A stretch of 64,000 bases of DNA, taken from NCBI RefSeq assembly GCF_021917145.1, contig NC_061077.1:7313298-7377297 (forward strand), given 5' to 3'. This document shows, piece by piece, positions 16,187 to 27,648 of the stretch. Within the stretch, counting starts at the first letter, position 1. Each line of letters begins with the position of its first letter. The translations under genes and the position numbers were made by a program. Under the pieces are notes generated by a model that saw only the letters and a list, made by a program, of their open reading frames with translations, was not told where the DNA came from and ran no database searches. The stretch is from Hypomesus transpacificus. Lineage: Eukaryota; Chordata; Actinopteri; Osmeriformes; Osmeridae.

Positions 16187-17110
16187 ATGCCCGGAAAAGG
16201 TGAGAATACACTTAATTAAACATAATTCATTTAATTTGCATTGCATCTTATTGCCAAACTTGTTTTTCCTTAATTGATTGCATTGCATTATCAAGAAAGA
16301 TAATTTTATTCTGGCCAATTTAGAAAAATGGCCTCTAGACTTTGTTACAAACCTGTATCGATTGGAACCATTGCCATTGGCTTTTTTTTCAATAATGGAT
16401 CAAATATTGGAATTAAGGAAGACATTATTGAGCTGTTTCAATTCTAGTTTCTCTCAAATTGACATTCTTAGGTAATAAATCGGACAAGAAATCAGCTACC
16501 AAGGTAAGAAAATCTACACAAAAGATCAGTCGGTAACACTTTAGATGATCTCACCAAATTCATAATTTATTACTAATGATACATTTTGTATAAACAATAA
16601 ATAACTATGGTGAACAAACCGTTAACTAATAGGTAACAAATTGGTTATTAATAATGAATTTGGTGAGCTCATCTAAAGTGTTACCGATCAGTCTTTATGT
16701 TTATTATTTCTGTCATCAACCTCTGGTAAATTTGTATTTGAGAATGTTCCAATTTTACTCTGAGTAAACAGTTTAATATTTCCTGTAAAGCAACCTCAGA
16801 GTCCTAAGGAACAGCCAAAGAAAGGTGATCAGAAAGGAGATGATAACAAACAAAAGCAAGGAGGTAAGTATTTACATGATGTATTATTCCTAAACTAGTT
16901 GAGGAATAACTGCATCTGGTTGGGGTTCAGTTATAAGCTATATAGCCTTTAAAAATATATGGGTTAAGTAATTTAAACTATACAAGCCACTTATTCTCAG
17001 TACCGGTCATATGTTTGCAGAGCTTGTAGGTGTTTGCTGTGTGTTTCCAGTGAAGGTATCTGTCTGTGTTTCATCCCCTCGCAGGAGAGCCGAAGGGAGA
17101 GAAGCAATAA
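16187..17110 (+). CDS. 47-aa lysine-rich small protein (four tiny coding exons)
   Basis: Coding exons 16187-16199, 16472-16503, 16791-16863 and 17085-17110 (13, 32, 73 and 26 bp), all with AG/GT borders, join to 47 codons plus TAA. The product begins MPGKGNKSDKKSATK and continues Lys/Gln/Glu/Gly/Pro-rich to KGEKQ. No hydrophobic segment or cysteine is present, so it should be a soluble, highly basic, disordered polypeptide. The many very short exons and the composition recall HMGN-type chromatin proteins, but the RRSARLSA nucleosome-binding motif of that family is absent. I do not recognise the gene. The four consistent splice junctions with preserved frame are the main evidence that it is real. 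A hAT-like MITE sits in its second intron. The 3' UTR runs to about 17.6 kb. Confidence 0.6.
16532..16685. mobile_element. 154-bp foldback MITE with 8-bp target duplication
   Basis: The ends are inverted repeats: ggtaacactttagatgatct at the left and the complementary agctcatctaaagtgttacc at the right, with one or two mismatches. Homology extends inward through tcaccaaattcat/atgaatttggtga. The element is flanked on both sides by the identical octamer gatcagtc (16524-16531 and 16686-16693). An 8-bp target duplication is typical of the hAT superfamily. There is no coding capacity, so it is non-autonomous. It lies in an intron of the small lysine-rich gene, clear of the splice sites. Confidence 0.85.
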
Positions 17111-17720
17111 CTTCCAGGCATTTGTAAAGATGGCTTTGGAGACACTGCTGGGATCCTGCCACCGCAAGCATGGGGGTCCTCCGGGCAGGCAAGGATGAGA
17201 ACAAGCTCTCCTCCCTTCCCCTCTTTTTCCCTGGACCTGCAGACAAGGCTTCTATCTTGTCTAGTCTAACATCAGCACTCATCTGGTCTCCTCACTCTGA
17301 GGCAGAACATGAACTTGATCTCCATCCATCACTGTTGTTCACCTACCCAATGCCAGTCCCCTCACCTTCCATCCTGTTTCCTTCCCTCCAACGCTCTGCT
17401 CTGGCCAGACTGAAGCTTGGGAAAACACACAACGTCATGTCATGCTCAGGATCTGAGCTTTAAACTCAACCCTTTAACCAAACTGTCTTTCCCTATCTTA
17501 ACCCACCTCTCCCCCAAACTCCATTATTTGACTAACTGTCTAATGGTCCAATCCATTTGTATAAATACATAAGATAATAAATGACTATCTCATAAAGCAA
17601 TCCAGCAGTTGCTTGATAAATATGTTATGTCATGTGGCCGCAAAAAAAACAAGAATGGCAATTTAAATATCTTACCAAATTTTATTAAAAGCTCCTGTCA
17701 GTAACTTAATATCTAAAGTA
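17111..17720. other. Converging 3' ends of the small gene and porcn
   Basis: The plus-strand gene has AATAAA at 17576-17581. On the minus strand porcn has a candidate AATAAA at 17681-17686. The two signals are about 100 bases apart and point past each other, so the transcripts probably overlap. The open frame at 17170-17463 in this stretch has no splice or similarity support. Confidence 0.45.
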
Positions 17721-18656
17721 AAAGTTCCACAACAAAGAAACTAAATGTTATCAATATTTTAGAAGAGTGGAAAGAGGATGTGTGGTAAGGCTGTACACTT
17801 GTGCATTTTATCATTTGTAACATGAATAATGAAACATGCCTATAGTCCACACCATACTGAATACTTGTCACTTTATAACCATGGAGATACAGGAGAGTCC
17901 TACATTTAATGTTACAACAATAAAATGGGAACACATCTTGAAAATGTTCTGATGTACAATTACTGATCAGGCAACCACATTGAAAGGATCAAATGACACA
18001 TACTAAACGTAAAATAACATACCACAATAAATTATTCTATTATTGAATATGATAAAATAATAACAGCCTGTCATTTGCAAAAACATTCTGGATTGTAAGT
18101 AACAATGAAATTGAATTCTTCTTTAAACCTCTTATCTGTGCTTTATCTACACAATGATAAACTGTCTCTTATTTGAAACTAGGGATTGCATGCTAAAGAA
18201 ATAAGTGCGTAATACACATAGCAAATATTTCTTTATATACAAACAAAGGAAAAACCATAGAGGAAGAGCGTCCTTTTCCAGTCAGCTGTAAACTGGGTAG
18301 CAAGATAACAAGTACATAGGATGGCGTGAGAGGCTGATCACCTCCATACTGACAGTTACTGATTGCGAATCGCAGAGTCATATGCCACGTCTGTCACAAA
18401 TCCAGTTCAGGTAGAACAATGTTCTGAGGACGGAGAAGGGCATTATTTCAAGTGTATCAAAAATACTCCCCAGCAGGATGTAGAGTAGATAGGCCATGTC
18501 CTGAGCACTTTTGGTTTGGAGGAGAAAGTTTAAAGCCTAGACATGAGCTCTATGTGTCCCGTGCACAAGGATGGCACAGTGCAGGAGGGACGCCCCTGTT
18601 CCATCAAGCCCCTCTCATTATTGCTCGCCTTCTTTCTCCCTCAGTCCACAGCTCTA

Positions 18657-21600
18657 TTAAAGGATGATGCGGTAGACCACCCAGCAACCAAAAGTCAGCC
18701 AGTGAGACATCCAGCTCAGGTCAGTCCACTTCTGAATCGTGTGGTTGGCCACATCGCCCTGTGGAGGGAGACGGAGGGAGGAACCTCTATGAAGGGCTAG
18801 AAGTAAAGGCAAGCAGTTCTGCGTGTGATCTGCACAGTCACATACTGTGTAGTCTTGAAATTGTACCTACCTCATCATCATCCATATAGTCCACACTGGA
18901 GTTAAAGACAGAGCCCAGGTAGGCCAGGTGGAGCACTGTCAGGGCACTGAAGGCAATATTAATGATGTATACCCACAGGGCCTGTTCAGAGGGAGGGGGA
19001 AACATCATGGAGAAAGCCATGGACAGAGAGGCAAAGATATTTTCAGATCGGTAAGATCGACATAGATTAAATTATTGCAATACCTTTTTGTTCTGGTGAT
19101 TGCAGTTTGCCCCACATTTCTTTGACAGAATACATGCGTTGAAAATTGTTGCTAGTCTCTTCCGCAAAACTGAAAAGACAGAAATACAATGAGACAGAGA
19201 GACAGAGCAACGCTTTCAATATCCCACCAGCACAGGTCTTTACAAAATTATATAAGGGACCAAGTGAGGTCAATTAAATTGTTACTATAACATCTCTCTT
19301 GTGCCAAGTGCAGAAAACCGAGGAGATCTGTGTGATCATGTGTGCCATCTTACCGTGCTCGATGTATGTAATGAAGCCCAGAGACAGCAGGACTGCACCC
19401 AGATGGAAGCTCAGACCCTTCACATCAAAAGTTTCAAGAGTCAGGAACACTCAGGAGGTTAAGTCATACTTGGCTGGAATAGGGTACAACAACATACTCA
19501 CATGCAACAGTGCACTGGCTGTGTATGTCACTAGGATGGCAGGAAACGTTCCAAGACTGAGAGCACTTGTGAAAACATCTGTTCAATCCGAAACAATTTT
19601 TTTTCAGTTCTCAAGCCAGGACATGCTGTTATTTTTATGAAGAAACTATACATTCAAAACCATTAAAATAAAAACTTTAGCTACATATATGTAGTACAGT
19701 TGCACAGTGTTCAAATGAAGAAGAACATTTTTGAAACGCTCAGCCCCATGTTCACATTAAAACTTACAGGTGTTAAGCCAGCTGGACATGGGCAGATTCC
19801 AGGAAGTTACCACTTCTACCATAGACCTTGGGAACTCAACATTCAGGGGCTTGGCCACAGTCATATCCCTGAAGAACAAAGGGCAGACATGTATACTGGG
19901 AAATCTGACAGGCAGCTGAATTGAATGAATGTGTACTGATTAGTGTGGCATTAAGCTGCTTTCATGGCACTGACCATTTGAGGTTGTCCTTCTCCTCAGT
20001 GAAGCCTGCTCCTGCCAGAGTAGTGGTCGTTTCACTTAGGTAACTGACAAAATAGTTGCTGAAGTGAAAGGAGACTGCATTTTCATAGGCTAGCAGCCAC
20101 CTAAACAAAGTTCAGAAGAAGGGCATACCATTCTGTTACAACGTAAACACAAAGGTTACTCATCACCATGTGTAAAATAAACTTTGTTGTTAATTAGTGA
20201 GGAATGAAAAACATACCTTGACCCAAAGCCTCTGAGATCCACATCATTAAAAGAGAATGTTGAGCGATTAATCACTTATCAACACTTCTCTAACTAACAC
20301 ACATTTGAAAATCTTACCATGTTTGTGTGCATCATGGTGAGTGTGGGCAAGGGTAAGTAGGATGTGGAAATTCTGGGGTGGGTTTGATGGGGGTACAGAC
20401 GTGCAGGTGATGGGGGAGGTGTCCCGGCTGGTAATTTGGGAATGCACATGCAGTACAGAAACAGATGAAACAGGACACACAAAACAAAAATGCAATGAGA
20501 GTATATATAGTATATTATTAATAAAATACATAATTACCTGATCTTTCTTCTCTTTTTGCTGGAGCCCAGAAACAGGGAGAGAATGTGGAAGCATTAGTGC
20601 AACACTAATGAGGCAGTAAGCAAGTACTATGGAGTTAGGAAGTCAACCAACCTGCGTAGCAGCTTATCCCCATAGATGGGGATGAAGTAAGGAAAAAGGT
20701 AGGGGGCGACACAGTTCGAGATGACCAGACAGAGCTGGCTTTTCACCCAGCTGATGCACACTTTGAATGTCCAGGAGAAACTCTGTCAACGAGGAGAGAA
20801 ACACAGACACCAGAATCTTTTCTTCTTTTCTGTTTTCCAATTTGTTTCCACTACCTCATTGATCTATCCTAACGCCCCTCATTACAGTTAGGATCTTACC
20901 AGCTTGTGCCCTTCTAAGGCCTCTCTGTAGCTATTGAAGCTGATCCAGGGACCAAAGATGACAGTTCCCACAAAATAGATATAGCCCATGAACTCTATAG
21001 GTGATGGCACATTGGTCACAACGCCCCTGTCCAGGTCAAAGGCCAGAGATATGGCCTTCATCGCAACAACCATCTGGGAACCTGGACCAACAGATTACAG
21101 TTATAAAACATTCACTGAATACCAAATGTCTTGTTCACCCACCAAAGACATCAGACACAACAACATAAGACTTAAGGCATGTGACCTGCCTCTCATTTTG
21201 TGCCAGGTGGTGGTGTCCATCATATGCAACTCTCTGGAGAAAGGAAGTGGAACACATCTTTTCAGTCCGGATTCGAATTAACAGTTAAACAAATATGAAA
21301 ACAAACACTGCTTTGACAGGTAACTTAGTGCCAGAGAGGGCTGAGCCCAGGGCTCACTTACCCCAGCAGCAGGTATATGAGCACAGTGATTGATATGAAG
21401 GAGCCTCGACAGCTGGAGTGTCGGCACAGGAAGAGGATGAGGTAGCAGAGAAGGCTGAGCAGCACCACCCACACCATGTGGAGCTCAAAGAACAAGTAGA
21501 GGGTGTAAAAACCTCCTACAACTGTGCTTAGGTGCTTTACATAGGATGGGAGACCTGGTCACAGGCAAAAACAAAGGAGTATACTTTCTGTCATTCTTAG

Positions 21601-21830
21601 GCATCTTACAAGTCCTTATTTCATGAAAGTTAAAAGGAGCTGGGTCAAACACCAAAAACCTGCTACTTTGTAAATGAATAAAGAGGAATCTCACCCAACA
21701 TCCAGAGGAGTCGACAGAGCAGACAGATGACCAAAAGCTGCCACACCTGTTCCAGGCCCTGCTGAGCTGTGGGCAGCAGGCAGCCCTCTGCAAGCTCTTG
21801 GAAGAACTCCTGTCTGCTAAAGGCTGCCAT
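18657..21830 (-). CDS. porcn: Protein-serine O-palmitoleoyltransferase porcupine
   Basis: Fourteen coding exons, in transcript order: 21695-21830, 21362-21554, 21190-21233, 20900-21081, 20652-20782, 20538-20558, 20217-20231, 19975-20100, 19768-19868, 19502-19578, 19354-19417, 19084-19169, 18871-18981 and 18657-18758. They total 462 codons plus TAA (human PORCN 461 aa). Porcupine is an endoplasmic-reticulum multi-pass MBOAT enzyme that attaches palmitoleate to a conserved serine of Wnt proteins, which Wnts need for secretion and signalling. Near-identical stretches include SRQEFF at the N-terminus, [32 protein letters not shown] and [13 protein letters not shown]. The MBOAT catalytic histidine is the last residue of ASALLH (about His342). 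Exons 6 and 7 are 21- and 15-bp microexons in the cytosolic loop that varies between mammalian isoforms. Intron 3 has a GC donor. A 5' UTR intron ends at about 21852. Confidence 0.96.
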
Positions 21831-21852
21831 CACACCATGTACTCACACACCT

Positions 21853-23890
21853 GACAGGACAAACAAATCAGTGTTACTCATATGGTACCAACCAACCCTT
21901 CAGTTGTCACCATCTCAATGTGAAATATGCCGGCAGCCAGACGAGAAACGACATATCCCACCATGCACCGCGACTGACACCAGACATCCCCCCCACATCC
22001 GTGCTGTGCACTAACCATCCACTGTGGGGTTTAACGATGTCAACGATCTCATACTACTAAAAGCTATTGTTGTGTTTTTACCTACTTATGTAAGTGAATC
22101 CATTAAAAAAGAGCTATAAATTGACGATATTGCAGGGGAGACACATTGCTCACAGTAAAGATCATGAGCTAGCTTCCCTGTATTATGCGCAGTGCAGTTG
22201 TCTTCATATCTGTTTACCCATAACTAGACCTTTTGGCTTTATAACGGTTATTGACTATTACTGGTGACAATGGTCAACCGTGAACCCAGACAACCGGTCT
22301 CATAAAAGCAAGCAGTTCAAATAGTCTACGTGACCCCTCATCATGTGAGGCTGCTCTCCCCCAGCACATCACTGTCACAGACACTCATTGCTGAGCTTTC
22401 AGTGAAAATGCTTCTTACCCCAATGAATCTGCAGCAAGTTGTTCCGTAAAACGTGTAATTCAGCCCGTCTCTTAAAACATAACTTGTCACATCTGTTTCA
22501 TTAACACTAGATCCAGATGCTGGTAATCTGAAGAACACCAATGGTCAACAGCATCAGCAGCTTCTGTCACTCATGATCCTACTCATTCAGAGCTGCCCTG
22601 GGATATATATGGTCCAATCATTTTCTTCGCTCGAGAAATTTAACCAATCTTCGCTGTCCTTGGCACCAAGTGCACCCACTGAGCGAATCATAAACAATAT
22701 TAATCAACGATAGTTGGTTTGAACCAATGAGATATGTACACCAAATAACATGTTCCGCCCTCTAACCCAAACCGATCCGGGACTAGTTTCGAGGAGTGGT
22801 GGTGCATAGTGTGCCATAGTAGAATATAATTTAACTAAACTGATTTATTTCTGATTTATTAACTATGCACTCTTTAAAGAACGATTACCTCTGTGAATAA
22901 CATTGGGTGAAAAAGTTTACTATCTGTGAGTCAACATAACACATTTTTACACGTGGGTGGCATTTTTATTTGTTTTGAAATGTAACTGTCCAATTTGAAT
23001 CTTTGAAACAAGTTGCATGTCTCTTCTATTGTATACGGTCTAACATCGAGGACATAAGGAAAAACTTCAATCCAGTAATTATTCAACAAACCATACTTAC
23101 ATTTACATAGAGGAGTTTCCTACTACAATTGCTTGACAGTAATTGACTTGACTGAACATGGAGGTTAATAAAGCCACTGAAATATGTTATACTGATGCAA
23201 CCTATAGTCTAGGGCAGTGGGTAATTCAATTTAATCAACATCATGTGTTACTGAGTGAATTTATTGGTTTCCTCCTTAACATGCATTACAAAACAACAAG
23301 ATTCTAATCCTTGGAGGTGGTGAACAGGCGCACACATCAGGTAGAGGTGTCAAGGTCAGTAGTCTACTAGCCCACTGCATTACCATGTGGCTGTACAAAT
23401 AGGCTATTAATATGCATCTATACAGCATATTTACGTTATGCTTTAGAGGTTGGCTACATTTACAAGGTTATCATGGTTACATTCTTTGTATAGAATGGAG
23501 GTTAGAATCGATACAGGCACTAGGAATGTTTCAATGACGGGCAGTTTCATTTAGGCTATGTTGTGATGAAGAACAGAAGACAAGTTATTTTAAACAATGA
23601 GTAGCCCTCAACTGCCAATGCCCCCCAAAAAAGAAGAGACGCCACCTAAAAGAAAAAATATGGAATTCGAAAAATGGAATACTAAAGTGCAGCTCAGAAT
23701 GTTTTCATATCATGGTCTCTAGTAGACTTCCATTAAAATGTTATCAAAATAACTCATGCAAACATTTTTGCATGAAAATATTTGCGTGATAATACAATAT
23801 TACATAAATCTGTGGATGCATTGACAAAGTATGTGTGAAGATACAGTATTATAATCTATAACTTTGAAATGATCATAATGATCATGTGTC
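21853..23890 (-). other. porcn upstream region and 3' flank of the zinc-finger gene
   Basis: No coding frame is supported. The acceptor next to 21852 shows that porcn has at least one non-coding 5' exon upstream, probably within about 22.0-22.6 kb, where short CG-containing stretches occur. The remainder up to 23.89 kb is AT-rich and most likely the 3' UTR and downstream flank of the minus-strand zinc-finger gene. Confidence 0.4.
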
Positions 23891-23891
23891 A

Positions 23892-24824
23892 TCACAGCAC
23901 AACCTCTATGTCATAAGCTATTCGATGCATTTTGGGTGGTTTCTTGTGCACAGACCATAACTCCTCTTCCTTCCCCAAGGCTGAAGTCATAGGAACAGAA
24001 AGATGCCTTTTCATCTCTTTCTTTTCTTTCTTCTTCTTCTTCTTTTTGGACACATTCAAATTTACTGGCAAAAAGCAGTTTGAGTTGAATGATGTCTGAT
24101 TAGTCAACCTAGGCATTTGACTGAGTTTTTGTTCAAGTTGCTGTTGCAGTTTGTCCTGAAGCCTATACTGACGCAGGACATCAGACTTATGAGCTATGTG
24201 ATTAGGCAAGGCAGGTGTTTGGTTTAAAGCCAAAACCAAAGTCGGAGTCTCAGCCTCCTGTGAAGGAATAGGCTCTGGGTCAGAGTCAGAGTCATGCTCC
24301 AAGTCTGGAGGAAGTAGAGTTGGGCCTTCCCCAAATGGGAGCACATGCTTCTGGCAGAACAGCACACCGCAGGTCTTGCAGCGGTACATCTCTTCCTTAC
24401 AATGGATAGACTGATGGCGCTTTAGGTTGTGGTGTGTGGTAAAGGAGCGCTCGCACTGGTCACAAGGGTAAGGGCGCTCACCTGTGTGGACACGCTGGTG
24501 CTCGTTGTAGTGGCTGCGGCTCAAGAAGCGTTTACCACACACACCACAGGGAAAAGGCCTCTCTTCATCATGAAACTGCTTGTGTCTCACAAGTTGAGGG
24601 AAAGTAAAGAAGTTCTGTTGGCATTTGTCACAGTGATAGTAGCTCCCAGGAGCGTCCATTGTGGGTGGTATCAGCACCGGCAGGGGGCGCTTGAATACTT
24701 GAGGCAGCAGTGCTGGTATTTTGAATGTTGGTGTTGACTGCACTTTTGTAATCACTGGCAGTTTGTACTGCTCTGTTTCAGTAACAGAAAGCAAAGTATC
24801 GTTCACTTTCACTGTTGCCGCCAT
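23892..24824 (-). CDS. C2H2 zinc-finger protein, 310 aa (one coding exon)
   Basis: A single coding exon starting at the ATG in 24822-24824. A splice acceptor (C-run then CAG) lies just upstream at about 24852, so the 5' UTR is spliced, with a possible donor near 25530. Three canonical fingers occupy about residues 60-145: YHCDKCQQNF...HKQFH, FPCGVCGKRF...HQRVH and YPCDQCERSF...HQSIH. TGERPYP joins the last two, as in DNA-binding Kruppel-type fingers. A fourth CxxC unit (YRCKTCGVLFCQKH) follows but lacks the normal second histidine spacing. The C-terminal half is acidic then basic, with a lysine run (KKKKKKKEKKEMKRH) that could be a nuclear localisation signal. There is no KRAB, SCAN or BTB domain. 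A nuclear sequence-specific DNA-binding role is inferred from the fingers. I do not recognise the orthologue. Confidence 0.85.
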   Translation of the reverse strand: MAATVKVNDTLLSVTETEQYKLPVITKVQSTPTFKIPALLPQVFKRPLPVLIPPTMDAPGSYYHCDKCQQNFFTFPQLVRHKQFHDEERPFPCGVCGKRFLSRSHYNEHQRVHTGERPYPCDQCERSFTTHHNLKRHQSIHCKEEMYRCKTCGVLFCQKHVLPFGEGPTLLPPDLEHDSDSDPEPIPSQEAETPTLVLALNQTPALPNHIAHKSDVLRQYRLQDKLQQQLEQKLSQMPRLTNQTSFNSNCFLPVNLNVSKKKKKKKEKKEMKRHLSVPMTSALGKEEELWSVHKKPPKMHRIAYDIEVVL

Positions 24825-25309
24825 CTCCTCCGCCCTGTGTCCTCAAACTCTGGGGGGGGGGGAAACGAAATAAATGATATACATTAGTGATGTTACGCGT
24901 GTTCATGAAGCTGTATCGACCTTTCGAAGGAATGGGTACCGATACAAAAGTGTCGAGCAAATAACACGTGATCACCCGTCGAAACTTCGGACGTCACACA
25001 AGCAGCTGACAGTGTCGTGCTACGGTCTATAGGTTCCGAGACAAACAGCGTTTTATTCAAACGCTTAAAATACATCAGAAATCACTAATATTAGTAGGTT
25101 ATAGAGGAGACATATTTTCGGACGCTATAGAATACATTCATTGACAGAGCCAGAGATACAGATATATTGCCAGAGCTAGATGGACAGAGATAGATACAGA
25201 TGTGAGAGAGTAGGTGTACACAAGCACATACACCTTTCTCTAGTTTTGCCTGTCTTCATATGTGGCCATCCCTTTCCCAGTTGCAAAAGCATGTCCTAAA
25301 CCTTCAATT

Positions 25310-25400
25310 TGCATATACTTCCACTAAAACGAGGTCAACGGCTTTGATCTCACAATCTTAGCTACACTGAGGGGCAGCGCTCTTACCACGAGGCCAAACT
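25310..25400 (-). repeat. Possible tRNA-derived SINE head
   Basis: On the minus strand the sequence 'tttggcctcgtggtaagagc' followed by 'gctgcccc' resembles a tRNA A box, and 'gtgagatcaaagcc' about 35 bases later resembles a degenerate B box. This spacing is typical of tRNA-derived SINEs. It does not fold into an intact tRNA by eye (no matching acceptor stem found), so a functional tRNA gene is unlikely. Confidence 0.35.
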
Positions 25401-25718
25401 CAACCTAGCTTACCATGTGAATAATGCAAAGCAAACAGCGAGGGTGACGGGTGTTTTAGAGGATATAGTAGTTAAGAAAAGGAAAAAACGTGCAGAAGTG
25501 ATTTTAAACTATAGCCACATTTGTCTTACCGCTATATCGACGACCCAAAAGCAACAGCTGGAAACTTGAGGTGGCTTTGTTTTCGGTGAGACGGCTGCAG
25601 GCTACTTGCATACAGGCTCTGTTGCATATTTCTGGTGCAACTACACAATCCGCTTGAAACCAAGATGCAATGTAGGTTCCTATGTAAAATAGTTCCTGTT
25701 GAAACTAATCTCACTGAA

Positions 25719-26688
25719 CCCTCCTGTTGTGTTCGTTTATTGTTACTACTTTTGTGTTCCCGGTCAAAAGTGACCGCCTCATTATAGCTGACTATAATTC
25801 CATAAAAATACATATATTATCAACTAATGTTGTATTACATCTTTTTAGCAACTTAAGTTCTTGCAAACATTACAAGTTTTAAACTTCTGTTTGCCATTTA
25901 TGGCCTGTAGGCCTCTTTGACACAATTGTATGCAACTCATTTTTGAGTGAAAGAAGCATAATATATGGATTATTTTGAATATGTACGCTTGGATGTTGGT
26001 CGGGTCTATCTCCTTCCAGTTGTCTTTGTAAACACATCTACCCTCCAAGTTAGTCATGTTTATGACTATGGTTTCAATGGACTCTGTCAGGAACAGTTTA
26101 AAGCAGGATTTTATGTCACCAACCCGGGAGATGGCATATCTGGTTGGCCCTGGGGTCATCCTTATCTCATTTTCAGTCGACAGTCGACTTCTCCACTCAA
26201 GTGGTGATGAAGAACAAACCACAAACTCCCATTCTTGAACAGGAATGTCACAACAACCTCAGCAGGGCCCTCTTCCTCATCACTAGATTGTTCAACATCG
26301 GTTGTCTCTTCGTCTGGATCATATTCTGTGTGTGTGTGTATGTGTGTGCATATGTGTACTCAAACACATGTGCATGTTGGGTCTGGGAGGTTATGTGTGT
26401 CCATTTGTTGTATGGGTGTGTGCCTGAACAAAATTTTATTTAAAAAATCTTAGTTTTACCCATTTTTTTTTAATGACCGGTCATTTTTGACCGGGAACAC
26501 CACAGGTGTACAAAAGTTAAATAAAACACCCAAATTTTTATGAAATTCCTAAATATTTTTGGGGGCTGTTTAGATACCCTGTGTGGACAAAGTCATTGAC
26601 CCTTATGGCAATCAGAATAAATTAACTACATTTTTTCAGGGAGAAAACAAGTAAATCGGTCACTTTTGACCGGAACACAACAGGAGGG
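25719..26688 (-). mobile_element. Decayed, internally deleted piggyBac-like transposon
   Basis: The ends are 16-bp inverted repeats (ccctcctgttgtgttc at 25719 and gaacacaacaggaggg ending 26688). TTAA follows the right end (26689-26692) and TGAA precedes the left end (25715-25718), i.e. the piggyBac TTAA target with one mutated copy. Palindrome-like GGTCA-A/T-TGACC motifs recur near both ends (about 25763, 26476 and 26658). On the minus strand, 26222-25845 encodes MTPGPTRYAISRVGDI and later TNLEGRCVYKDNWKEIDPTN, which matches the N-terminal part of fish piggyBac transposases. An acidic segment lies upstream in another frame. The catalytic DDD region is missing, so the element is inactive, about 970 bp long. 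A Cys-rich tail (CNVCKNLSC) might be the remnant of the C-terminal zinc-binding domain. Confidence 0.85.
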
Positions 26689-27570
26689 TTAATAGAAAAG
26701 CAGAAATACAAACAATTGTTCTGCCGTGCAATCGTTGACATTGATTTTATTTGTATCTGTTGACACCGACAGAAAAAAAGCACGCGTGTAAATACAATTA
26801 GTCTAGGTACTACTGTCCTTAATTTACTGTCCAAAATAGGTTACAACAGCCGACGACACAGACTATCCGATTGTAGATATAGCTTATTTGAAATTAGAAC
26901 TTTGTATCCCACTATGAATCAGTAACATACGAAAATGATTGGCATTTCACATTCACATAATCGTTGTTGTTGCATTACGAAGAAAATGTAGCTAGGTGTC
27001 GCTGTAGCCTAAATTTAATTAATTCAGACATGTTGACGCTTGTTTTCAGCCTATGAGTGAGAAGTGGTAAGAGACTGATCATAGACTGCAGTCCAGACAC
27101 AATCGTGGACATTTCTGGAGTCGATCAATATTGTATCAAATAATTGTTTTACTCCACTGAGAGAAACAGACTTCAACACCACTCAGACTCTTGCTGACCT
27201 GTCTTGGACTATGCTGCTTTAACATTTGTTATCTGATTGAACTTGTGAGCCCTGGCAGCGGATGGGTTACCTGTGGAGTGTACTAGCCTGTAAATGGTTC
27301 TTTGTTTGGCTTGTGTCTCAAATATTTGGCATTAGCTGTTTTCCTCCCCCCTCTTCCTCACTCCTTCCCTCAAGGTGACTCTACTCCATCTGCCCCTTTC
27401 TTTCTCTTGCCAATCCCCCTTTAAAAGTCCTCACTACAACAACAATTCTGGGATACCTTTCAGATTGTGACTCCTTTGTCAACACCGATATCTGTCAGTA
27501 TCTTACATGCTTGTCTCGTGTCTTGTGTTTGGAAAGTGTAACAAGGCACTTTAATGTTGAAACAATCGGG

Positions 27571-27571
<1 letters not shown>

Positions 27572-27646
<75 letters not shown>
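27572..27646. repeat. Compound (GT)n(GA)n microsatellite
   Basis: About 14 GT dinucleotides (27572-27600) pass directly into about 23 GA dinucleotides (27601-27646), followed by interrupted GTGA units. Open frames across it on the minus strand are simple-repeat artefacts. Confidence 0.95.

Positions 27647-27648
<2 letters not shown>

Noticed and set aside
17170..17463. 97-aa plus-strand open frame after the small gene's stop
   Set aside because: It lies in the 3' UTR, the frame is separate from the spliced coding frame, and there is no similarity to a known protein.
25310..25400. A functional tRNA gene on the minus strand
   Set aside because: A and B box-like segments are present but degenerate, and no acceptor stem closes. 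A SINE remnant fits better.
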